From positions 15,795,869 through 15,859,868 of the forward strand of contig NC_088711.1 in NCBI RefSeq assembly GCF_963576615.1: a stretch of 64,000 bases of DNA. Direction: 5' to 3'. Of the stretch, positions 25,543 to 38,469 are shown piece after piece; position 1 is the stretch's first letter; every line of letters starts with the position of its first letter. The stretch comes from Watersipora subatra. Lineage: Eukaryota > Bryozoa > Gymnolaemata > Cheilostomatida > Watersiporidae. Made by a program: the position numbers and the translations under genes. Below the pieces are notes generated by a model. It did no database searches. It was not told where the DNA came from and saw nothing but the letters and a program-made list of their open reading frames with translations.

Positions 25543-26064
25543 AGAGTTTATTTGTAGTATATACTCTGACTCACACTCATATATATCATCTATATCTTAG
25601 AGTTTATTCGTAGTATATACTCTGACTCACACTCATATATATCATCTATATCTTAGAGTTTATTCGTAGTATATACTCTGACTCACACTCATATGTATCA
25701 TATATATCTTAGAGTTTATTTGTAGTATACACTCTGACTCACACTCATATATATCATATATATCTTAGAGTTTATTTGTAGTATATACTCTGACTCACAC
25801 TCATATATATCATCTATATCTTAGAGTTTATTCGTAGTATATACTTTGACTCACACTCATATATATCATCTATATCTTAGTTTATTCGTAGTATATACTC
25901 TGACTCACACTCATATATATCATCTATATCTTAGAGTTTATTCGTAGTATATACTCTGACTCACACTCATAAATGTCATCTATATCTTAGAGTTTATTCG
26001 TAGTATATACTCTGACTCACGCTCATATATATATATATATATATCATCTATACCTTAGTTTTAT
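25543..26064. repeat. 56-bp tandem repeat, about 9 copies
   Basis: Units of 56 bp beginning AGAGTTTATTCGTAGTATAT and containing ACTCTGACTCACACTCATAT. Copies are more than 90 percent alike by eye. One copy lacks two bases and the last carries an expanded (AT)n run. The array ends about 270 bp before the first exon of the ankyrin gene, so it may lie in that gene's promoter or 5' intron. Confidence 0.95.
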
Positions 26065-26363
26065 TCAGCAGCACTAGATCAGGTCTTATGTGATATTATA
26101 CCAGATATAAGGGTTCACACACTTCTGAATTCATCGATAATCTTTAAAAAAATGAAAACCTCACATTTATGAGTCAAGGCTTTTGCACAATGGATTAGCT
26201 ATTTAGATTAACTATGCCTTATGGTCAGCGATCCCAGTCGACACTTGCCACAACAGCACTAAGAGGAACTGACTAGTTCAAACTTTGAAACCATCTGATC
26301 GAAATGGGTACACTTATATATGTCTTTTTAGAACAACCTACACCAGATGCTCAAACTGGCGCA

Positions 26364-29300
26364 ATGAAAGGAGCTGAGATGAACACAAATATGAGCAATG
26401 GTACAGCTGTAATGCCTACATCTAGCTACAGTAAGTAGAGACAACATGCGTATTCTCAGTATCCCCTCTACTTAACACCCACTCTTCTGAGAATACGTTT
26501 CTGATTGAGTATTAATGCAGTTCGGGAACAGATTCATCAGAATCCAGCTTAGCATTCTTCTGACCAGCTACAGTTTGTAAAGAAAAAGGGATTTTTATTG
26601 GTTTAGCCAGAGAATTATAGAATATATAGATGGAGGAGAACATAGCGCCACCGTTTCACATCAGAACATGTCTTTTAGTTTTAGTATAATCTCAAAATGA
26701 AAGTGTACTTCAACAATCTCTAGCTACGAAATATTCTGGTATGAATTGCTAAAGATATTATCATGTTGTTGAAACTGATTTTACATCTATGCAAATGGAA
26801 AGGGCAGATAAGATGTGCAAATGCGATATTGTCCATTGCCAAGAGGCTCTCAGGGGATGTCAATGCCTCTTGGCTAATAGCTTTGATACAATCTGGAATC
26901 AATAGCTCTGAGAGTGTCGCATTGACCTTTATGAACTCGGACACTCTAGTAGGTTATAATTACTGCCAATGACTATCTATAACATTATAGATTTTTTGAT
27001 GAAAACCAATATCTTACGTAATAAATATAGGACATTGAGCTTAAAAGTACCAATTCATCCGATGAGTTTAGTCGCTTAGAATTCTTTTCCCAAGACATCA
27101 GCAGTCACTGTGTCAGAAAAGTCATTGCTTGCACCGAGGCACTAGTAAATGTATCCCGATTCTGATACAGATAATTTCTTCACTCCGACTTTAGGAAGGA
27201 AATGATGAAAGGTATTCCATTTAGTTACTTTTATCAGTATTTATTACGGCTTTCCTTATTAGCTAATCTGGCTATTTGCCAAAGATCCAACTTAGAAAAG
27301 TTTCTGATGTACTTCCAATTTCCTCTTTGTTGCTGCAGACTTTGATTCCGGAACTCTCATGCACGCGGTGGTTCACGGCAAACTGTCAACTGTAAAAGAG
27401 TTGTGCGAATCTGGACATTCGATAAACCAACAAGATTCAGAGGGACGAACCCCTCTAGCAATCGCCTGCTATCAGGTGAGCCATTTTGACATGCTTGTGG
27501 CTGTCAGAAACAACTGGCAGCATCTGTCAATCACTATGTTTTCATGACGTACATGAGTCACAACTTTGAGCTAATCTGCAACGTAACCACGTCATGGAAA
27601 CGGCATAAATCCGCAAGCTAAGAAAGTTTTGTGCTGCACCAAACTTTATCAAATCCATCAAGCACAGTACTTGCGAATGATGCGCATTAAAATACCGCAC
27701 CAGTTATTCAATTTTTGAAAATTTCAATACTTCTGTCGTTCTTTCTTGATCCAGTTTTACTGGATGATGCGACACTAACTGCGCCGCTAATTATTAACTT
27801 ATGGCGTACAATTCCTTATCTTATTTCAACAAGGCGCCAGAGTCAATCCGCGTCATGCGAATATCCATAGAAACACTTAATTTGCAAGGTAAAGCAACTA
27901 TCACACAACTCCAAATCTACATGACGCGCATGATGCAAGTCATGGAAACATAGTGACTAATTTCCAGATGAGTCGGTGTCTCAGGTTATTGTGTGGGTCA
28001 TGCTTGTGTGGCATTGGGTCAGCCACATTGTGAGCTTTGAAGGCTGGTTCACACTATATCGCGGTATGTAATCCCCAGATATATCGGTAATCGTCTGTAA
28101 CAACATTGTGCACACTATCACAAACCCTTCCGCGATGTATCGGTGAGCAATCCGTGACATACTGTTCTCACTACACGATGCAGTAGGTAGCTGAAACGAT
28201 GAAATGCTAGTCCCGCAGCAACTATCATGAAGGAAACTATAGATCAAACAATCCTAACAGCTAATCACCATTGCTGAAATGGTGTACATTGCATTGACTG
28301 TCATAAATGCTCGTCGAAATATCTAAAAACTTGGGCAGTTGGAATGTTCTCGACATATCCGTCTTGCCTCAGCAATGTCAATGGCTTAAGGCACGCTTAG
28401 TCGACGAACAATGGCCAGAAGGACAACACCTACATACCGCGATACAGCGTGAACTAGCCTAAGGCAGATACAAAATATTTTTCTGATGTGCACTGTAGAT
28501 AAAAAACAAGTTTGCCGTTTTCGAGTTCTTCAAAATTAGTTTTTTTTGTTCAATTTGGTAATAGATAAAATCAGAAAGACATCAAAAATTTATTGAACAG
28601 TTTCAATTCAAAGGACCTTTGCAGGCTGTTGGAACATTGATCTGTCTCCACTGATCTGTCTCCACTGATCCGGCACAGTTTCAGCAGGTTTAGCAGAGTT
28701 ACACCACTCTTGCTTATCGTAATGCCGAACTGTCCTCCATCCACTAATAACCTTCTTACAAATACAGTATTTTTTACATAGCACAAGTGCACACTTACTC
28801 AACTCATGTACTTCCGAGAAAAATCATTTGTTACTATAACTAATGCGTGGCAATAGTGTTCGGAGACATATATTACAGTAATGAGTGATGACAATCCTTG
28901 CTATCAAGGCTATCTTTAGCTCACCCTTTCTCGGAGCCGCCAGTCAAACAACACCGTAGGATCTATATTGTGACCTACACTTTTTCTCCTACCATGTGCC
29001 GTCATAGCAGAAAGTTTTATGCAAATATTTTAGTATAAGTATTGCAAAGAACCATTAATCATCTGTATCCATTTTTTTTGTTCTAAAATAAAATTGGCAT
29101 GACTATCTAAAGCGGGCATATTTCCAATCTGCCAGGAGATAACAAGAGAGTAGAAACATTTCATCTTGATACTCTGATAAATTATGAAAGGGGTGTCTTG
29201 GTGCAAACATTCCATTAATGGCCACCTAACAGATTGCGACACATGAAATAATATCAAGGATTATTTTACTTTTTATGGTATATAAATAATTAAGAGATTC

Positions 29301-32300
29301 GCACTGAGTGTTTATCCATACTGTTAGGTAAGACCGTTGCGTGAACCATTCTGTCTGTAAGCGAGACACAGATAGATTTAATTGATGTAATCTTTTAATT
29401 ATGCAGTTATTTTGTCATCTTGTCTTTGCATTAATAAAACATTACTATCCACTTAAGATGAATAATTTATATTCTTTTACTAATTAACAGAGTAAGTCAT
29501 CCGGTTTGTAAGCTGAAACAATAACAGAGTCATATGAATCATTAAATGGTAAGATTATAGTAAACAAAACATTTACTAGCCTGGATAAGTGCAAATTAAT
29601 ATATTATGTTTAGCACAAGGCTGGCACCGCAGGTGTGACAAAATGTTTTTACTTGAACAGTACGATTTATGGGGACTGCCTGTGGCCACGCCACGACGGT
29701 AAGTACACCATGGCGACACTCGCAACGCCATAAGACCCTAAGTTATGCCGGTATTCAATTACCATATAGATTTTTGGTTAATTATTATTATTATTGAGAA
29801 TGAGTTGAAAGGTCATTTGGTGGAAAAGGAAAGTGAGATGACCTGTGATTAACCAGTGCAGGTTTTAATTGGTGTTGGCGTGCCACTGAGATATTTTACA
29901 TGAATCTGCTATTGTAGGGCTGGTATGAGGGAACGCTTTACCTCATCTCCAATGGAGCTGACCAGATGATCGCGGATAACAAGAATCGTCTACCCCTACA
30001 CGCAGCCACATATGATTCGAAGATACGATGCCTCGCGCTGCTTGTACAGAACATGACTCCTAGTGAGCTCAACTTTCCTGATTGCGAAGTTAGTTGGTTC
30101 GTGTTTGTTGGCTTAAAAACTACAATAAACAAAGTAATGTTTTAATCAGACCACTAAAACAGACAAAAGTAAGAGAGTAAAAGCGTATAACACAGGAACC
30201 AATACTACGAATTAAGGAAACCTACGCTATCATAGATGTTAATACCAAAAGTTTTGAAGCTTTGACCGATAGTCTTGTTTAATTGAGGATGAAATATGAC
30301 TAGTTTTAGCTATAGCTCTATAGATATTATTCTAATCTAACTTGGGGTCACATTACGCTGTAACCTCAAAACAGTATGGAACCTGAGGCTATTGAAAGTT
30401 GTAGGCTCTATAGTTATAGTTCTTACAACCAAAAACCTTTTTAGAAATATTTAAATTTATGATTACCCATTGGTTTGAAGTGACACTTTAGTAAATGATA
30501 AACATAAAGACATTCAAACACTATCGATGGTTCAAATTTTTTATTGATGTATACAATTTCCTAAAAGGATTTATCTTTAAACTATTACTAAGGCCACCCT
30601 TATAGTCAAGGCTGGTTGTCAAGGAAATCGGCTAACATTCCACAAACTTCTAATTTCACACCGAGGAAGCTGGTCAATCATTTTTTCCAAAGGCTGCAGT
30701 TCTGATCGATCTCTTCCAATCTTTATTACAAACTCACCGTGGTTACCCTATCAGCAATGTTGAGTGTTTGTGTTTTCTCATAACTATCTTCATAGAGAAA
30801 AAGTTTATCTCCGTTGTGATCTTCTTTTATGTAAAAACAGTCTTAAGTCAGCCCAATGGAGGGTTTTTCAGATGCTACATAAAATTAATATCAGAAGTGT
30901 TTTATTCTTTGAAATTCATCCTGATTGGCTTGTGCCATTCCCAAATAATATCATGTTTTTGTTGCCATCTGAGCATTTATATCATATTTCTAAATTCTGA
31001 CTTTCTCATGGCTATCCTACATATTGTATCTATTTTAAACTTCAATTGTCATCATGATCATTCAACAAATTATATCCATCAACGATATTTCGACCTTTTG
31101 AACATTATCTCCACTTGCTTATTGTAGAAAAGTACTGCAGGTGATGACTCACTTGCATTGCAAATTTTTATAAACTTGAGTGACTTGGGGGCTTATTAGC
31201 AATGAAGGTTTGAAGAACTGTTGTAAAAACACTTTTTGCTGGCTAGTTGATAGTTCTCCAACCTTACTTGTTTGCCATGTCAATGATTGATTTCACTCTG
31301 AACAAAAAACTGAATGTTATTTCGTAGTTGTTGAAGAGCTGTACTGAATACGAGCAGCGTGATAGCTTTCTGTTGAGTGACAGATCTGGAAGCAGCACTA
31401 TTTCATGATTAGCGTTTGGAGGGTTTCCAAAGGAAATCAGCTGTAACTTGTTAAGGAAATGGTTGCTTGAGAGAATTTCAACAGTCGATGAAAAGAAGAT
31501 AATCACTATTTCAATTACACGCGAATAATTAGAAAATGTTACGCAAAGTTTCCACACTCCTTGTCTTACCTTCGACAGTAACCTGGAAGACATTTAAATG
31601 TTCATGTCCTCAACGCATGTCGCCAAAGATTTGCATTGATTGCTGATAAGGCCATTGCACAAGTTTGTGTGGGGCGAGTGCAAAGCGCTAAACAGGCATA
31701 GAGAGAACTAATTGATCTCTTGTCTTTATTGGGTAGTCATCATCTCAAATCGGCTGGGCTGCCTTCCTAGCAGTACATATCAATTATAAATGTCTGGGTA
31801 TTTGCCAAATGCGCCGATCTCTACATGCAGACTACTAATGTCCGCGTGATATAAACATGCTAAGAGAAACATTATTGACAATAAAAGCTACTTTCACTTT
31901 CCTACTGAAGTGCAGGAGGAAAAGAGAATGTTGCCACCATTTACGGCAGCTGTCGTCGGGTTTTGTGTAATATTCATTGAGTAGATTGATGAGATGGTGA
32001 CAGCAAAACTTCGAGATATGAATAATCAAAAATAGCATTATAAAAATGCTCGTTCACAATTGACACAGACAGAAAAACTGAAATAGAATTTAAATTTATT
32101 TTATGAATACAGAAACATGAAAATTCATTCTTAGTTATAGTTTGATTTCCATTTTGAAAGGTTCGTGTTAATTTACAGAGTGAAAATATGGAACTAATTT
32201 TTTAGTTCTGAGCTAGTTTTCATATTTCTCGCAAACACAGCGTGTCTTTTGCTGTCATTTACTGACCGTAGTTACTTATAGATACAATTAGTTTTGTTTT

Positions 32301-35300
32301 TAATTACACTGGTACATCACTTCTACACGATAATGGAAAATCTTTAAAATTAGTCTTGACTCGAGCAGAAGAATATGTTGCTTTTCAGGTTTTGACTTCT
32401 ATTGGTGTTTGTCAACACCTTCGCTAAATGCATAGCAAGCCAGTATGGAATTTGCGTACAAAGGTAATCGTAAACTCATTGCATAAAACACAAACTTGCA
32501 GCATCATTTTTGTTTATCGTGCAATTAAAAACAATCATTTAAACAAAATAAAAATGAAACTTTAAATCATAAACTACTCTGACCATGAATAAACATGTCT
32601 ACTCTCCGAAATGAGTCAGGGTGTCAGGATTTTGTGAGGCGTTCTTTTTAACTGCATTGAATTCTCAGCTAGACACATGATGCTTTCTTTTATAGTGTAT
32701 GTTGGCACTACACTGGGCTGCATACCATGACAGACCAGAGCATGTCCAGCTCTTAGTATCCAAGAAAGCCAACATGTTAGCAACTGATTGCGATGGTAAA
32801 ACTGCCTTACATTGGGCGAGCCAGGTGAGCCCTCAGCGCTGTTCTTGCCTCTTGACTCCAACTGTCATTTGTGAGACAACTCTGTCTCTCTCTCAAGTGC
32901 ATGGGGTTGGGTGTACTTTAGGAAATGTGTGTGTGTCATGATATCAACCAATTTTCATAAAAGGACTTGCTTTTGTTTAAAATATTTAGAAAGGTCACTA
33001 CAGCTGTGTGGAAATCCTACTGCGAGAAGCAAGAGGTACAAATCTAGTCAACATGAAAGATAGAAGCGGAAAGGGCGCCATTCACTACGCAGCGGCAGCA
33101 GGTCACTACAAGGTCATGGAGTGTTTAAGCAAGATTAGGAGTTGCAATATCCATCTGCTTGACCTCCAAGATAGGTATGCTGCCTCAGGGAATACCTTTA
33201 TGATACGTCTAAGATCTATATGAAAATAGGTGGGGTAAAGCAAAAAATACTTTTATGACACCTTTACAGAGTGCATAGAGATAAGTAGGCTATACTCAAA
33301 ATAGTTCTATGGCACCTTTATAATGTACATAGAGTTAAGTAGGTTACACTCAAAATAGCTCTATGACACATCTTGGCTATACATGAAAATCCTATCATAT
33401 AAGTCAACTTTACATACAGTATGAGCTTTTTGCAAAACATTAAAGGTTCGCGCAATTTTTTTAAAAAACTTGCTGATACCTGCTGACACCTTCTTCAGTT
33501 ACGGTCTCCAACTTAACATATCGAGCTATGGATACTTTATTGAAATTTGGGAATGTAGAAAATCTTTCGTTTATCTGTAAGTTGCTGCCAATTGAAATCA
33601 GGCCTTGTATAGACAATAAGAGCTACTTTCCTACAGCAGTGCAAGACAGACAGTAGAACTATTTATTACTTGTGGTTCTTGTAACAACTGAGTAAGCTTG
33701 CTTTACCCTAGCCAGCCCAACTCTAGCCAGCCCAACCCCACCCAGCCCAGCCTTTACCCTACCCAGCCCAACCCTCTCTTTAATCAGCCTAACCTTACCT
33801 AGCCCAACCCCACCTAACTCGCCCAACCCCACCCTACTCGCTCAACGCCATCCAACTCGCCCGACCCACTTTACCCAGCCCAACCCTCACTCTAACCAGC
33901 CTAACCTTGCCCAACCCTAGCCAACTCTACACTCACCCTCCCCGCCCAACCGTCACTTTAGCCAGCCCATCCCACTCTAACCAGCCCAACCCCCTAACTC
34001 TCCCCGCCCGACCCCACCTCAATCCTCCCAACCCCACTCCCCCACTCTAGCATGTCTCTGACTCTGTATTATGTAAATACGTAGTATACAGACTTTGAAA
34101 GCCTCCCACTAGCCAGTGTGTCGCCACAAAATGTCGTGTGAAATACAGCAGCGTTGTTTGTACTAATAATGCTTTTCATTTTATGTCATCATTATATTGA
34201 TCGTAGTTTAATCTCAAAGGACCTCCTACATGTCTCTATAGACCGGCGCAGTTGCATTGCAAACTACACTACCAATCAATTTGTTGCATCACACACTAAT
34301 TATCATGCTGTGGAAAGCTGAGTGCAAATGGAGATTTATCACTATCAAAGTTTGTGCACAAGTCACCTGTAGCTTGATGTGCATGAATAAAGCTAAAGCC
34401 TTAGAGCCTCTAGGTTCGCAAGCCAATCAAGCAAAACAATTAACTCTAAATACATTCCACAAGGCCTAAACTAAACACCTAGTGACCAGCTGAATAGAGA
34501 TTAAGCGATATGATTGAGGAGGCTGCAAGACATTGCGAGTAACAAATTCAAGAATGTTGTATGATATCAGACATTTGATCTGCTGTAGACAACCTTTACA
34601 CTGGGCTGCCGCCATGGGGAGAGACGCGTGTGTAGAACTTTTATTGAAGCTCGGTGCTGACCCCAACATTCATGATGTTGACACAAAGAATGCACTTTAC
34701 TACGCCAAACGAAGTGGTTACGCAGGCAAGTAGACAGCTAGGCTTTGAGAGCTACACGGTGCAAATAATCTATTTAGAGTTGTCTACTCTATCCAGTTGA
34801 GCCTTAAAACGTTTTTTTAAAGTCGATGAATAAATAATCGACTAAAAATAATCGACTAATAAATAAATCGATCCATTGGATCATTTTAAACTTCATCTTT
34901 AATTTTTAATTATTTATGTTTAGATACAAGAAAAAACTATTTTGGCTAAAAACCTAATGAGCACTCCAAGAAGAAATGTCAACCAGTCTTGTTTTAACTA
35001 ACATTCGAACACCAGTAATATGTAAAATTAAAAAAAATATCAGGTATTTGCACAGCTTAATTACTATCGTAATGTATCTATAGTCCCAGTTTATGGTTAA
35101 AATGATAAGACAATAATCACAGGGAAAGTTTCTTTTTAAAGCCAGGCACTGTTCTAGCTTTCCATGTTCCAATAACAGCATAACCTGTTGTGTTTAATAA
35201 TAACTGATGACATTCTCAAGCAGTCACGGAATAGTTACCATTAAAACTTAAAATTACTCTGTCCTATTTATAAATCAGTATTACATAAACCTGGAAGGAT

Positions 35301-36957
35301 ATACAAAGGAGCTACATGTATATACATAATACTACTTTCAATGTGTTTCAAAACTTAACATAACAAACTACTTGCCTTTTACTAAAGTGTTTTGTAAGTA
35401 ATTAAAAACGTTTTGTTGTTTCCTAATGACAAGCTCATGTACACACAAATCAAACGTCCACACAGCTGCTAAATATGACTGAGCTGTCATGCTGGCACAC
35501 TTGCTCATTAGTGTCACAATTATCAAGTTGTTTTAAAATATGCCACCTCAAGTATTTGGAATGCCTTTATGTGTGCTGCTGCTGCAATATTCATCTTTGT
35601 ATGGTAGAACTGCCTTTGATAAACACTGCTCTTCAGTGGCTATTCCAGTTCTCCACCTGCTCATTAATGTCAGCGGTACATTCAAAAAATCTTTTTGAAG
35701 TTGCACAGTTGCACTTATCCGCTTTCACTTCTTTGCCATACATCTGTTTTGATTGTTGTCAAGTAACAAGTAATTTATGCTTGTCTAAGAAGGGCCCAAC
35801 TTCGGTCTCAAGTTAAGATGATTAGCTCAAAACTACTCGTACAATCATGATATATGCTATTTTTAGAATGCGTTAGTATTCTCACATCAACCATGAAACA
35901 ATTACGTATTGCAAAAAGAGAAGAACTCAAGGCTGTTGAAGAGACGGCTCAGACTCACAGACAAATTGTATGTATAACAATAGCGTATTAGGGCAATGTT
36001 ATAAGATTAAGGAACCATAATAATATCTTATCCCTGATTGATCAACAGGTTTCACCGATCAGTTAAGCATTAATAAAGCTCTGAAAAGCAACTGTGTCTA
36101 AACCATAGCTCCTTACAACTATTGCATTATCTGCCTAATCGCTGCAAAGAAGTGATAGAATGTCACAGGGGATGATTGCGTGTTGCAACAGTTTTTCACC
36201 TTTAGAGAAGAGGCCAAAGGAAATAATTTGGCTGCAAATTTACCATAATTTCTGAAAAGAATGAGTGAATGATTTAGTGAAGTCACTAATTCTTTGTTAA
36301 CTCGGTTAAGTAGAAGGTGCAGAGCAGAGAAGAAGGAAGCTGTGACATCACTGGTACTAGTCAAACAGTGAGTAGCAGCAGTACAAGCATCTCCTCAGCC
36401 AATGTCAAGCTGCCGCCCATAAGAGGTATAACTGGACTAACGCAGTCGACTGAAGATACAAATGGTGAGCTGGTTAATAAAACTGAACAAATTGTCTGTC
36501 TATCAGGATCTTAATACCACAGACTAACAAGGTAGAGAACTCTTTTGCAGATTCTCCTGACAAACCCAAAAGCAATGCAAAACCCATTGAATTAAGATCT
36601 GAAGGCGAATCAACCAATAGATGCAAGTAAGCTAGTACTCTGAATTCGATTCAATATAATATGCCGCCGAATTTTGATTCTGAAAGAAACATCTTTGTTT
36701 AATTCATTATAATAAACCGCTGAATTTCTGACACTGAACTCCTGGTGCAACTCATAATATGCTACTGAATTTCTGATTTTGAAACAGACACCTCTCCTTT
36801 CAATTCATTATAAGATGTTGATTTTCTAAATTCGAAAGATACATGATTAAACAAATTTTTGCGTTGTTACAGAGATGAACGCCCGGTAAACAAAGCAATG
36901 AAGTTCTCACCAACTAAAAGACTATATTCAGAGACAACAGAAGAAAGCCAACACTAA
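26364..36957 (+). CDS. ANKRD55: Ankyrin-repeat protein, ANKRD55-like
   Basis: Ten coding exons join in phase: 26364-26430 (exon opens at 26332), 27339-27475, 29918-30088, 32696-32824, 32990-33174, 34589-34725, 35867-35967, 36323-36464, 36551-36626, 36873-36957, giving 409 codons plus stop. Residues about 27-285 form about eight ankyrin repeats with the usual TALHWA and PLHWAAA motifs. The order and spacing (GWYEG, LPLHAAT, then a PLHWAAA repeat, then ECVSIL) resemble vertebrate ANKRD55. The tail is Ser-rich and holds LPPIRG, as in ANKRD55. Probable scaffold protein; vertebrate ANKRD55 is linked to intraflagellar transport (family knowledge). The intron after 34725 begins GC, not GT. An optional exon at 26854-26952 would keep the frame and could supply part of an additional N-terminal repeat. 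Another ankyrin family such as inversin is possible. Confidence 0.8.
28041..28460. mobile_element. 420-bp MITE in intron of the ankyrin gene
   Basis: Terminal inverted repeats of about 30 bp: left AGGCTGGTTCACACTATA, right the near reverse complement ending GTGAACTAGCCT. Both arms contain CGCGGTATGTA. Secondary copies of the words GTAATC and CGCGATGTATCGG occur inside. No ORF of note. The target duplication is unclear. It lies between ankyrin exons 27339-27475 and 29918-30088. Confidence 0.75.
33252..33370. repeat. Two-copy tandem repeat, about 54 bp
   Basis: Direct repeat around CTATGGCACCTTTA and AAGTAGG with ACTCAAAATAG, then a short third start. Intronic in the ankyrin gene. Confidence 0.7.
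33708..34045. repeat. Degenerate CCCAACCC / AGCCCA low-complexity array
   Basis: About 340 bp dominated by CCAGCCCAACCC-type words with irregular spacing. The minus strand is therefore runs of GGGTTGGGCTGG and could form G-quadruplexes. It lies in the intron between ankyrin exons ending 33174 and starting 34589, so the C-rich strand is the one seen in the transcript. Confidence 0.9.
36645..36845. repeat. Diverged tandem repeat, about 3 units near 60 bp
   Basis: Repeated words AATTCATTATAA, GCTGAATTTCTGA and GAAACA recur with a period near 60 bp. Located in the last intron of the ankyrin gene. Confidence 0.55.
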
Positions 36958-37045
36958 CTCATACTTCTGGCTTAGAAATTCGTGGACAAGAACATTAATC
37001 TTATATTGTAAATTTATATCACGTTTGGAGGTGCAAGCTAAGAGA

Positions 37046-37051
37046 TTTATT
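37046..37051 (-). promoter_or_regulatory. Candidate polyadenylation signal of PIG-C
   Basis: TTTATT on the plus strand reads AATAAA on the minus strand, about 80 bp after the PIG-C stop codon. Confidence 0.5.
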
Positions 37052-37129
37052 CATTACTTCTTGTTATTGTGAATATTTTTGATAAGACAATGTATTCTTT
37101 ATAAATACAAACATTTTCAAATCAGAACT

Positions 37130-37981
37130 TTATGACTCTACCACAACTGCCTCATCCCATGGGCCATGCAGGTTATTCTTGAGTGGTTGAAGACGCACAA
37201 GCAGATGCGGGCATATAAACATAATAAAGAAAAATCCACAGAACAACAAGATGGCCACTGTAAAACTTTTAGAACAAACTAAAGCTAACGCACATACAAA
37301 ATGGACCACAGTCATAATTATGTCCAAGTATGGAAAAAAATGAGAGCGTAACTCTCGGCGCATATTCGGCAGCATGCCAAACACAAATGCTGACAGAATG
37401 ATTAATGAATACCCTAGTAGTAAATTAGGAAGACGCGAAGCTAAACACACAGTAGCGAAGATGCCAGCATTGAATGAGATGACACCATCGGTAGAAGCGT
37501 GCAGTTCATAGTCGTAGGAGATGAGATGGGCAAGCAACATGATGGCTGTCATTGCATATATAGTATCCGTAGAAATTGTTTCGGTGAGTGACATTAGTAC
37601 CGGTGATAAGACAAAGGCTGCCGTGCAGAATATGATCAAAGCTTTAATATCGCAGGCTGAACAATTAGTCAAGACTGTAAATGCATAACCTAAGAGCAGG
37701 AGAACTGCTGAGATGGAGTTGAGAAGGTAGCTAGTAAGAAGCTTCTCTTGTAGATATATAAAACACATGACAAATATTATGACAGTGTTTATTTGCTGGG
37801 TGATACAGCCAGTGCTGAGCACCACAGACCAGTAGTTATAACTCCTAACAAATAGGTTCTTCTGCATCTCTCTTAGAAATGAGCTGTCGACATAGTTGTC
37901 TGGTACGCCTTGATCTTCATAAAGCACCTTGCGCCATAGCTGGCGAGACCTGCCCTGATGCTCACCTCTATAATAAAACAT
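37130..37981 (-). CDS. PIGC: Phosphatidylinositol N-acetylglucosaminyltransferase subunit C (PIG-C)
   Basis: PIG-C is a multi-pass ER membrane subunit of the GPI-GlcNAc transferase, which catalyses the first step of GPI-anchor synthesis (transfer of GlcNAc from UDP-GlcNAc to phosphatidylinositol). Single coding exon of 283 codons; the human protein is about 297. Family hallmarks read in order: WRKVLYEDQGVPDNYVD near the N-terminus, SPVLMSLTETISTDTIYAM in the middle, FATVCLASRLP, and the C-terminal HGPWDEA. About eight hydrophobic segments. The first ATG is at 37981. An acceptor-like TTTTATTATAG just inside it leaves open a start in an upstream exon. The frame is intact. The gene converges on the ankyrin gene, stop to stop about 170 bp. 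Confidence 0.95.
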   Translation of the reverse strand: MFYYRGEHQGRSRQLWRKVLYEDQGVPDNYVDSSFLREMQKNLFVRSYNYWSVVLSTGCITQQINTVIIFVMCFIYLQEKLLTSYLLNSISAVLLLLGYAFTVLTNCSACDIKALIIFCTAAFVLSPVLMSLTETISTDTIYAMTAIMLLAHLISYDYELHASTDGVISFNAGIFATVCLASRLPNLLLGYSLIILSAFVFGMLPNMRRELRSHFFPYLDIIMTVVHFVCALALVCSKSFTVAILLFCGFFFIMFICPHLLVRLQPLKNNLHGPWDEAVVVES

Positions 37982-38058
37982 GCTTAATAAATAATTACAA
38001 AAAAAATTAGTTTTTATCTTTTCAACAGTACATGTAGTAAAAGATTAATAATCAAAAG

Positions 38059-38325
38059 ATAAGTTGTCTTCTCCTCATCAAGAGAAGATTAATCTAAAGT
38101 TTAGCATAACTCGACCTCCACAAGATCTCTAATGGTGATCATGCTGCACTATCAGTTGAAGGAATTGAGAGATGATTGTCAAAAATTAATAATTATAATT
38201 AGTTGTCTTCTCTTAGTCAAGAGGAGATTAATCTAAAGCTTAGCATAACTCGACCCCACAGGATTTCCAATGGCGACAACCTTGTGCTATTATTAATTAG
38301 TGTTCAGTTGAAGGCATTGAGAGTT
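38059..38325. repeat. Two-copy direct repeat, about 115-125 bp each
   Basis: Segments 38059-38172 and 38198-38325 share GTTGTCTTCTC, AGATTAATCTAAAG, TTAGCATAACTCGACC and GTTGAAGGNATTGAGAG. They look like an imperfect tandem duplication between PIG-C and the next minus-strand exon. Confidence 0.75.
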
Positions 38326-38469
38326 GAAACACTGTTGAAAAGTTTCTTGTTTTGAAGAAGAGCAGAAAGCGACTTTAGCAGCAGACACAGGAAAAAAATC
38401 TGCAAAATTACACATGTTATGAAAGAAACGTTTCCAACATACATTACACTAGTGTATTCCTCAAACATT

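Noticed and set aside
30764..31127. Hydrophobic 119-codon ORF
   Set aside because: Intronic in the ankyrin gene, AT-driven composition, no splice support or motif.
35475..35816. 113-codon Cys-rich ORF
   Set aside because: Intronic, no regular cysteine pattern, no upstream or downstream splice context.
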